Assembly (NCBI RefSeq): GCF_002217285.1
Contig: NZ_MUGW01000022.1
Coordinates: forward strand, 62,001 to 126,000
Direction of reading: 5' to 3'
Source of the DNA: Flavobacterium hercynium
GTDB lineage: Bacteria; Bacteroidota; Bacteroidia; Flavobacteriales; Flavobacteriaceae
Length of the DNA: 64,000 nucleotides
Position 1 is the first letter of the stretch; the number at the start of each line of letters is the position of its first letter. Below, piece by piece: positions 35,136-42,236 of this stretch. The translations under genes and the position numbers were made by a program. The notes under the pieces are model-generated. The model made no database searches, had not been told where the DNA came from, and saw only the letters and a program-made list of their open reading frames with translations.

Positions 35136-35888
35136 TTACCAGCTCCCTTTCAGACCTTCTTTCAACGCATTATTGTATTTCTCTAAATCGAAGCTATACA
35201 AATCGGGAGCTTTATGCGCACCACCTTTGCGCGATTCATCTAATTTTACGAGAATATCGTAACGTAATATTTTGCGGTAAAAATTCCCTCTGTTCAGTTT
35301 TTTGCCTAATATACCTTCGTATAATTTTTGAAGTTCAGGCATTGTAAATTTCTCAGGCAGAAGACTATATCCAATTGGGTGATTATTTAATTGTTCACGG
35401 AGTGTCATTAATGCTTTATCGAAAATAATGCGGTGATCCATCATAAATTCAGGAAGATTATCCAGAGAATGCCATTTAACAGCACTCGAAAATTCATCCA
35501 TATATAGATTTACATGCGAGTGTTCCGCTAAAGCGTAATAACCTATCGAAATAAAGCGCTGTTTGTGCCATAAAGTATTGTCGAATTCTTCGAACGCATT
35601 CTCAGAACGATTCATTTTTCCAAACGTATAGAACTGCTGTAAATAAACATTTTCAGTTCCGGTTCTTTCTTTTAATATGCGTACTGCCGCGTCATCTACA
35701 TTTTCGATTTTTTTTACATAACCTCCCGGAAGCCCCCATGTATCTAGGTTTTTAAGCTTTAAAGTTAAAACCTGAAGTTCATTATCGTGAAAACTGAAGA
35801 TCACACAATCGATAGAAAGTGTGGGAATAAAATTCTCCCAAAGGTCAGCAGACCGCTCTTCTAATAGCTTTTTAAATTCCATACGCAT
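35136..35888 (-). CDS. NUDIX-fold transcription regulator (AraR/NrtR type), catalytically degraded
   Basis: Residues 20-165 form a NUDIX domain and residues 170-250 a winged helix (FTMPELQKLYEGILGKKLNRGNFYRKIL), the architecture of NrtR and of the Bacteroides sugar regulator AraR. The NUDIX box GGYVKKIENVDDAAVRILKERTG keeps Gly56, Glu62 and Arg70. It has Ile71 instead of the catalytic glutamate and Arg75 in place of the second glutamate, so hydrolysis is unlikely and the domain is probably a ligand sensor. It diverges from the TonB-dependent receptor of the glycan-use locus, with palindromes in the 388-base gap, so it probably controls that locus. The ligand is not known. Confidence 0.9.
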   Translation of the reverse strand: MRMEFKKLLEERSADLWENFIPTLSIDCVIFSFHDNELQVLTLKLKNLDTWGLPGGYVKKIENVDDAAVRILKERTGTENVYLQQFYTFGKMNRSENAFEEFDNTLWHKQRFISIGYYALAEHSHVNLYMDEFSSAVKWHSLDNLPEFMMDHRIIFDKALMTLREQLNNHPIGYSLLPEKFTMPELQKLYEGILGKKLNRGNFYRKILRYDILVKLDESRKGGAHKAPDLYSFDLEKYNNALKEGLKGSW

Positions 35889-36110
35889 ATAATTAACTTC
35901 AAATTTAGCCTTTTAAACAGGACAAGTCAAATTGATTCAATTTTTTCTGACATGTTTTTTTTCGTAGTAAAAAATAAAGATGAAAAAGTCAAAAGTTGAT
36001 TTTTTAGTCTTTTTTAGACTGAAAATCATAAAGGTCATCCTGACTTTATCCACTGCTGGCAAGACTTCACGCAAACGAGGTAGTTGTTTTTTATTACTTT
36101 TTTGACTTAC

Positions 36111-36126
36111 AATGATATATATCATT
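36111..36126. promoter_or_regulatory. 16-bp perfect palindrome
   Basis: AATGATATATATCATT is fully self-complementary and lies about 150 bases before the receptor start. It may be a second or unrelated operator; AT-only palindromes also arise by chance more easily. Confidence 0.45.
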
Positions 36127-36190
36127 TTATTGGTTTTATGAAATTTTTAATCTGCTATTTATAAGATTATGTAAATTTTTCACGGTTTTA

Positions 36191-36222
36191 TTTGTTGATT
36201 TCAGAATTTGTAATTAATATTG
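36191..36222 (+). promoter_or_regulatory. Promoter of the TonB-receptor operon
   Basis: TTTG (36191-36194), 20 bases, then TAATATTG (36215-36222), one mismatch to TAnnTTTG with ideal spacing. A leader of about 48 bases would follow to the ATG at 36277. Confidence 0.65.
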
Positions 36223-36239
36223 CTTCATAATGAAGCAAT
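36219..36239. promoter_or_regulatory. 21-bp perfect palindrome over the -7 box: candidate operator
   Basis: Arms ATTGCTTCAT and ATGAAGCAAT flank a single central A. The left arm begins inside the -7 box, and the site covers the expected transcription start, where a bound protein would block RNA polymerase. NrtR-type proteins bind palindromes of about this length, so the divergent NUDIX-type regulator is the likely partner. Confidence 0.68.
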
Positions 36240-36276
36240 GAAAAAAAACTTAAACTTAAACTAACAAATACCACCA

Positions 36277-38535
36277 ATGAAAAATTTAATGATGTCAGCA
36301 ATCTGTCTCGCATTTTTTTCAGCTAATGAAGGTTTCGCTCAAGAAGCTCAAAAGCAACAAAAAACTGCAGATTCACTTAAAACAAAAATCAAAGTAGTAG
36401 AATCAGATTCTAAAGAGGAAAAAAACAGAAACGTAATGCTTAATGCGGCTAACAATACCGGACCGCGTGATGTAAATATTGGTTTGCCTTCAACAGTTGG
36501 AGGAATTACCATTCAGGAAAATGATTTACCGGTAGTATATTATTTCTGGCCGGAATTGCCAAACAGAACCTGGAGACAAAGTAAAAGTTTAGGAAGAACC
36601 GGTTTACTGAAAATTGGAGAAGCGGCTATTACAACCGGAGATTTAGGTTTTGCAGTTAACTCTTATACCAAATTAGGAACAGATAAATTAGAAATAAACG
36701 GAAATTTTTCAGGATCAAGTTTTGGATGGATGAAAGGCGATCTGAATGTTTCAGGGCCTTTAAGCAAAGGCTGGTCATACACAATGGGTGCTTATGCGAA
36801 TTTTGATCCCAATTCTTTTGATCTGAAATTTGCGAATTACTCAGACAGAACTCAGATTTACAGAGCAGGTCTTACCAAGAAATTTAATAACGGAAAAGGT
36901 CAGGTTAGCTTTTTGTATAAATATGCAAACTCAGCTTCTTTAACCAATTATGCCGTTTTTAGATATAAAGAAGGCGGTAAAGTAGAAGAATACAATGATT
37001 TCAGAATCGGACGTGATTCGTATATCGTCAACGACGGAATTATGAAATTTAAAGATATTCTATCCGGTGAAACAAAATTTGCTGATATGGGCGGAAGTGA
37101 TGCAGCTACAACATCGCATACTTTTGATTTATTAGGGAATTACGACTTAGCTAATGACTGGAAATTCAATTTTTCAACACGTTTGCGTTATTCTAAAGCT
37201 TCTCAGTTAATTGCAATTCCATTAAGTATTTTTCAGGCAAGTGCAGCAGATAATTTTACTTACGAAGCTACAGGACAGCCTTATACAGGTAATGTCAATT
37301 CGATGTTAGGATTATATACTGACGGCGTACCAACGTCAAGCGTATTGTCTCGATTTGAAATCAAAAAAAATGTAGACAGACACCAATGGAGATTTGGTTT
37401 AACAGAGTATTACTATCAAGTTGATGATTTTACGTCTAGCCGTTCTTTCTTCAACCAAACCGTAAGTGCAAATCCAGACAAATTAGTTCGTAATACTCCA
37501 GGCGGAACTTCAAACACAGATGCTGACGGATTTTACAATTACAATGTAGGTGGAGAATACCATAATGGTTTCGAAAATAAATTATCTGGTTATTTCTCTG
37601 ATAACTGGACTGTTACTGATCGTTTAAGCTTGGCTTATGGAGTTAATTTAAGATATCATAAACTAAAAGGGGATTATTACCAAACAGCAAGAACTCCGAA
37701 TTTAATTTTTGATCCAAGCCAAAAAACGTATTTTGATAACAATTGGTTTCACTTAGGAGGATCGGTAAATGCAGTTTATAAAGTAATTAAAAGTGCCGGG
37801 ATTCTGGCAGACTTTACCTATACAGAAAAAAATGGTCAGCTGGAAAGTTATTCAGGAGCAGTAGCGCCGAATTTAGCTAAAACAAAAAGCCCTCTAGCTG
37901 CTTTCGGATTATACTTTAATCAGGAAAAATTCAGTATCGTTTCTCAGGCAACCTACTTAACAAGAAACAACTATCAGGCAAGGTTAAATTTAGTAAACCC
38001 TGCAAATGCAAGCCAGTCAGAAGTAGCAACTGTTTTCTATGACATTCAGACTTTAGGATGGACTACAGATATTGTCGCTACACCATTCAAAGGATTTAAT
38101 TTGCATTATCTAATAACGTTCCAGGATCCTGTTTATAAAAACTATGATTTTTCGGCTTTTGGAAATAATTACTCGTACAACGATAAAAATGTTTTAGAAG
38201 TTTCTAAAGTTTTAATGGAAATCGATCCAAGTTATACGTACAAAAATCTTAAGTTTTGGGCTAGTTTCCGCTATTTCAGTAAACAATATGCCAACTTAAC
38301 CAATGCCTTATATTTTGCGCCAAGATGGGAAACTTTCGGAGGTATCAACTATAAAATCAACGAACATTTCGACTTTGGGTTAACAGCAGTGAACTTCTTA
38401 AATCAAACAGGAGCAAAAGGAACAATTAACGGAGCAGAGCTAATAACAGATGCTTCAGGATATTATGATCAGCTTTTGGTTGGATCATACATCCGTCCGT
38501 TTACATTAGAAGCTTCTCTTAATTTCAGATTCTAA
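36277..38535 (+). CDS. TonB-dependent outer-membrane receptor
   Basis: A 752-residue outer-membrane protein. It has a signal peptide (1-21, ending GFAQ), a short linker, a divergent plug (about 60-170, with TVGGITIQENDLPVVYYFWP) and a 22-strand-type barrel rich in aromatic alternation, ending LEASLNFRF with the terminal phenylalanine needed for membrane assembly. It lacks the CarboxypepD-like N-terminal domain and the partner SusD of SusC-type porins. It precedes a GH3 gene by 10 bases, so uptake of an oligosaccharide or glycoside is likely. The substrate is unknown. Confidence 0.87.
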   Translation: MKNLMMSAICLAFFSANEGFAQEAQKQQKTADSLKTKIKVVESDSKEEKNRNVMLNAANNTGPRDVNIGLPSTVGGITIQENDLPVVYYFWPELPNRTWRQSKSLGRTGLLKIGEAAITTGDLGFAVNSYTKLGTDKLEINGNFSGSSFGWMKGDLNVSGPLSKGWSYTMGAYANFDPNSFDLKFANYSDRTQIYRAGLTKKFNNGKGQVSFLYKYANSASLTNYAVFRYKEGGKVEEYNDFRIGRDSYIVNDGIMKFKDILSGETKFADMGGSDAATTSHTFDLLGNYDLANDWKFNFSTRLRYSKASQLIAIPLSIFQASAADNFTYEATGQPYTGNVNSMLGLYTDGVPTSSVLSRFEIKKNVDRHQWRFGLTEYYYQVDDFTSSRSFFNQTVSANPDKLVRNTPGGTSNTDADGFYNYNVGGEYHNGFENKLSGYFSDNWTVTDRLSLAYGVNLRYHKLKGDYYQTARTPNLIFDPSQKTYFDNNWFHLGGSVNAVYKVIKSAGILADFTYTEKNGQLESYSGAVAPNLAKTKSPLAAFGLYFNQEKFSIVSQATYLTRNNYQARLNLVNPANASQSEVATVFYDIQTLGWTTDIVATPFKGFNLHYLITFQDPVYKNYDFSAFGNNYSYNDKNVLEVSKVLMEIDPSYTYKNLKFWASFRYFSKQYANLTNALYFAPRWETFGGINYKINEHFDFGLTAVNFLNQTGAKGTINGAELITDASGYYDQLLVGSYIRPFTLEASLNFRF

Positions 38536-38545
38536 ATTTCTGATT

Positions 38546-40855
38546 ATGAAAAAAATAATTATAAGTGCGAGTGTTGCTTTTTTGATAGGTATTTCGGCAC
38601 AGGCACAACAAGAAAATTTTAAGATTGTAAAAAATGATAAAGGAGCTGCTTTAGGGTATGCTCCGGAATCAGGTGTTAAGATCTTAACCGTTAGCGGAAA
38701 AAAGTTTAAAGATTTAAATAAAAACGGAAAGCTGGACAAGTACGAAGATTGGCGTTTATCATCAGAAGTACGTGCCAAAGATTTAGCGTCTAAAATGTCT
38801 GTAGAACAAATTGCAGGATTAATGCTTTACAGCCGTCACCAAGCGCTTCCGGCTCCGGTTGATGGTTACAGAGCAGGACATTACAATGGAAAATTATATC
38901 CGGAAAGTGGTGCTAAACCTTGGCAATTAACAGACGAGCAAAAGGCATTTTTACAAGAAGACAACTTAAGACATGTACTGATTACAAGCGTAGAAACTCC
39001 GGAAGTAGCGGCTTTATGGAACAATCAGATGCAGGCTTTTGTAGAAGGAATTGGACTTGGAATTCCGAGTAACACCAGTACAGATCCGCGTCACACGGCA
39101 AATGTAACGTCTGAATTTAACGCAGGAGCAGGAGGAACAATTTCGATGTGGCCTGATGGTTTAGGTATGGCTTCTACTTTTGATCCGAAAATTGTAGAAC
39201 AATTTGGTCAGATTGCTGCAAAAGAATACCGTGCATTAGGAATTGCAACGGCTTTATCACCACAAATCGATTTAGGATCAGAACCAAGATGGTACAGAAT
39301 TTCTATGACCTTCGGCGAAAGCCCAACTTTAACCAGAGACATGGGACGATCATATATTGATGGTTTTCAAACTTCATACGGAAAAGACGAAATCAAAGAT
39401 GGCTGGGGATACAAAAGTGTCAACGCAATGGTAAAACACTGGCCAAGCGGTGGAGCAGAAGAAGGTGGACGTGACGGACATTGGGCTTACGGAAAATTTG
39501 CGGTATATCCGGGTAATAATTTAGAACAGCATATCGATCCGTTTATCAATGGGGCTTTCAAATTAAAAGGAAAAACTAGTAAAGCTTCGGCTGTAATGCC
39601 TTACTACACGATTACTTTTGATCAGGATAAAAAATACAATGAAAATGTAGCCAACGGTTTCAGTAAATACATTATTACTGATTTGTTGCGTGATAAATAC
39701 GGTTATGATGGTGTAGTTTGCACCGATTGGCTGGTAACGGGTGAGGAAGGTAAAACACCAAATCTTTTTGCAGGAAAACCTTGGGGAGTGGAGAACCTTT
39801 CGATTGCAGAACGTCATTACAAAGCCATTGTAGCAGGTGTAGACCAGTTTGGCGGAAACAATGATAAAAAACCGGTTCTGGAAGCGTATCAAATGGGAAT
39901 CAAAGAATTTGGTGAATCGTTTATGAGAGCTCGTTTTGAAAGATCTGCTGTTCGCTTGCTAAAAAATATTTTTAGAGTTGGATTATTTGAAAATCCGTAT
40001 CTGAATGTAGCCGAGACCAAAGCAATTGTAGGGAATCCGGAATTTATGAAAGCAGGATATGACGCACAATTAAAATCGGTTGTGTTGTTAAAAAATAAAG
40101 GTTCAGTTCTTCCATTAAAAGAAAAGAAAACTGTTTTTATTCCGAAGATTTACACCGCATCTACCAAAGACTGGTGGGGCGTGGCAAGTCAGCCAAAATT
40201 AGAATATCCTGTAAATCTGGAATTAGTTAAGAAATATTACAACGTAACCGAAGATGCTTCAAAAGCTGATTTTGCGATTGTTTTTGTAACAAGTCCGCAA
40301 AGTTTAGAAGGTGGTTATGATATTAATGACAGAACTAATGGAAGCAATGGTTACGTGCCTATTTCATTACAATACGGCACTTACACAGCTAAAGACGCAA
40401 GAACTAAAAGTATTGCCGCAGGAGATCAGGTTATTGATCCTAAAATCACCGACAGAACTTATAAAAATAAAACAGTTACAGCTGCCAATACCATGGATTT
40501 GAGAACTATTCTCGATACCAAAGACATGATGAAAGGTAAACCGGTTATTGTTTCGGTTACGGCTACTAAACCAATGATTTTTAATGAATTTGAAAAACAG
40601 GTAGACGGAATTGTATTGAATTTCGGAGTTTCATCACAAGCTGTTTTGGACATTATTTCAGGAAAAACAGAACCTTCAGGATTGCTTCCTGTGCAGATGC
40701 CGGCCAATATGGAGACAGTTGAAAAACAATTCGAAGATGTTCCTTTCGATATGATTCCACATACAGACAGCGAAGCAAATGTTTATGATTTTGCTTTTGG
40801 ACTAAATTGGAGCGGTGTAATAAAAGATACTCGTACTGAAATTTATAAGAACTAA
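38546..40855 (+). CDS. GH3 glycoside hydrolase, atypical branch
   Basis: A 769-residue exported enzyme with a signal peptide (1-20, ISAQA). Residues 58-69 (DLNKNGKLDKYE) form an EF-hand-like calcium loop just before the GH3 N-terminal domain. The nucleophile is Asp394 in DGVVCTDWLVTG. The usual KHF segment is replaced by KHWPSGGAEEGGRDGHWAYG with a longer insertion. The second GH3 domain follows (SVVLLKNKGSVLPL), but the fibronectin-III-like end typical of its neighbours is missing or very short. It directly follows the TonB receptor. It probably acts on a beta-glucoside or beta-xyloside; the specificity cannot be read. Confidence 0.9.
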   Translation: MKKIIISASVAFLIGISAQAQQENFKIVKNDKGAALGYAPESGVKILTVSGKKFKDLNKNGKLDKYEDWRLSSEVRAKDLASKMSVEQIAGLMLYSRHQALPAPVDGYRAGHYNGKLYPESGAKPWQLTDEQKAFLQEDNLRHVLITSVETPEVAALWNNQMQAFVEGIGLGIPSNTSTDPRHTANVTSEFNAGAGGTISMWPDGLGMASTFDPKIVEQFGQIAAKEYRALGIATALSPQIDLGSEPRWYRISMTFGESPTLTRDMGRSYIDGFQTSYGKDEIKDGWGYKSVNAMVKHWPSGGAEEGGRDGHWAYGKFAVYPGNNLEQHIDPFINGAFKLKGKTSKASAVMPYYTITFDQDKKYNENVANGFSKYIITDLLRDKYGYDGVVCTDWLVTGEEGKTPNLFAGKPWGVENLSIAERHYKAIVAGVDQFGGNNDKKPVLEAYQMGIKEFGESFMRARFERSAVRLLKNIFRVGLFENPYLNVAETKAIVGNPEFMKAGYDAQLKSVVLLKNKGSVLPLKEKKTVFIPKIYTASTKDWWGVASQPKLEYPVNLELVKKYYNVTEDASKADFAIVFVTSPQSLEGGYDINDRTNGSNGYVPISLQYGTYTAKDARTKSIAAGDQVIDPKITDRTYKNKTVTAANTMDLRTILDTKDMMKGKPVIVSVTATKPMIFNEFEKQVDGIVLNFGVSSQAVLDIISGKTEPSGLLPVQMPANMETVEKQFEDVPFDMIPHTDSEANVYDFAFGLNWSGVIKDTRTEIYKN

Positions 40856-40856
40856 A

Positions 40857-41300
40857 ATTTTAATCACGCGAAGTCGCAAAGAGGATGTTTTGAATTAATT
40901 AGGATGCTTAAAATTTTAATCACGCGAAGTCGCAAAGTCGTAAAGGAAATATTTAAGGATGATTTAAAAACTTTGCGTCTTAGCGCCTCTGCGTGAGATA
41001 CTCTTTATAAAATTTTAATCACTCGAAGTCGCAAAGTCGCAAAGGAAATATTTAAGGATGATTTAAAAACTTAGCGTCTTAGCGCCTTTGCGTGAGATAC
41101 TCTTTATGAAATTTTAATCACGCGAAGTCGCAAAGTCGCAAAGTAAAAAAATAAGAATGACTTAAAAAACTTAGCGCCTCTGCGTGAGATACTCTTTATA
41201 GAATTTTAATCACTCAAAGTCGCGAAGTCGCAAAGGGAAAAAAAGAATAACTTAAAAAAACTTTGCGCCTTAGCGCCTTTGCGTGAAGAAATACCTTAGA
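40857..41300. repeat. Four tandem hairpin units of about 92-100 bp plus a partial one
   Basis: A left-only copy (40857-40881) is followed by full units at about 40912-41009, 41010-41108, 41109-41200 and 41201-41300. Each reads AATTTTAATCACGCGAAGTCG, CAAAGTCGCAAAG, an AT-rich loop, then CTTTGCGTCTTAGCGCCTCTG and CGTGAGATACTCTTTAT, with local changes. The arms are roughly reverse complements. The repeat fills nearly all of the gap between the GH3 and esterase genes. It has no coding frame of note. Confidence 0.9.
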
Positions 41301-41321
41301 AATAGCTAAAAAAAAATAAAT

Positions 41322-42209
41322 ATGAAAAATAAAATAATCGTGCTATCAGTCTTCCTTACATTATTAGTAAGTGGCGTAAAAGCACAAGAAACAATAAAAC
41401 TATACGAAGGAAAAGCACCCGGATCTGAAGACTGGACGCAAAAAGAAGCACAAATGTATTCTGATCTCTTTAAAACAGAGGTCGTTTACAATGTTACTGA
41501 TCCATCTTTATTAGTATATCAAGTACCAAAAGGAGTAAAAAATACAGGGACGGCGATTGTAATTGCTCCCGGAGGAGGTTTTCAAAGTCTTTCGATTAAC
41601 AGAGAAGGAAAAGAACTTGCTGAAATACTGAGTAAAAAAGGAATTACAGCTTTTGTATTGAAATATCGTTTGAACAAAACCGAGACAAATGATCCGGCGA
41701 GAGAAATGATGGACAAATTAAAAGACAGAGCTGCTTTTGAAAAAAACTCTCTGGCAACCATTCAATTGGCTGCTAAAGACGGAAAAAATGCGTTGAATTA
41801 CGTTCGTAACAATGCTTCTAAATTTGGAATTGACGTTAAAAAAGTGGGAATCATTGGATTCTCTGCGGGGAGTACAGTAGCAATGGAAACGGTTTTGGAT
41901 AATAAGACAGAGCAGCTTCCTGATTTTGTAGCCAACATTTATGGCGGACCAAGACCAGAACTTTTAAGTGTTCCGGCGCCGGAAAAAAAGATTCCAATGT
42001 TTGTTTGCGCCGCTAGTGATGATCAATTAAAACTAGCTCCTAGAAGCATTCAAATGTATACAAAATGGCTGGATGCAGGACAAAGTGTGGAATTACACAT
42101 GTACTCAAAAGGCGGACATGGTTTTGGAACAGGAAAACAAAATTTGCCCGTTGATTCCTGGGAACTACGATTTGAAGAATGGTTAAAATTACAAGGATTT
42201 CTAAACTAA
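41322..42209 (+). CDS. Exported alpha/beta-hydrolase esterase (acetyl-xylan-esterase-like)
   Basis: A 295-residue serine hydrolase with a signal peptide (1-21, SGVKAQ). The oxyanion segment APGGGFQSLSINREG (82-96) resembles the HGG of BD-FAE-type and lipase-like esterases. The triad is Ser181 in GFSAGS, Asp at 233-234 in ASDDQL and His266 in KGGHGFG. It lies between two GH3 genes, so it probably removes acyl groups, such as acetate or ferulate, from the sugars those enzymes cut. The exact ester is unknown. It is followed by the next GH3 gene after 27 bases. Confidence 0.88.
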   Translation: MKNKIIVLSVFLTLLVSGVKAQETIKLYEGKAPGSEDWTQKEAQMYSDLFKTEVVYNVTDPSLLVYQVPKGVKNTGTAIVIAPGGGFQSLSINREGKELAEILSKKGITAFVLKYRLNKTETNDPAREMMDKLKDRAAFEKNSLATIQLAAKDGKNALNYVRNNASKFGIDVKKVGIIGFSAGSTVAMETVLDNKTEQLPDFVANIYGGPRPELLSVPAPEKKIPMFVCAASDDQLKLAPRSIQMYTKWLDAGQSVELHMYSKGGHGFGTGKQNLPVDSWELRFEEWLKLQGFLN

Positions 42210-42236
42210 TAGAAACTATCTAAATACCTATATATT

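Larger units (their letters stand above)
35889..36276. other. Divergent regulatory region of the glycan-use locus
   Basis: These 388 bases between the NUDIX-type regulator and the receptor gene hold no credible gene; a 62-residue minus-strand frame lacks coding character. They contain a 16-bp palindrome (36111-36126), a promoter (36191-36222) and a 21-bp palindrome (36219-36239). A/T-rich tracts surround a more G/C-rich patch at 36030-36090 of unknown meaning. Confidence 0.7.

Noticed and set aside
35937..36125. 62-residue minus-strand frame in the divergent regulatory region
   Set aside because: Lys/Phe-rich low-complexity product with no recognisable features; it overlaps the 16-bp palindrome.
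36277..38535. SusC-type porin
   Set aside because: It lacks the CarboxypepD-like N-terminal domain and the length of about 1000 residues, and no SusD gene follows.
40857..41300. CRISPR array
   Set aside because: The units are contiguous imperfect palindromes without unique spacers of equal length, and no cas genes are near.
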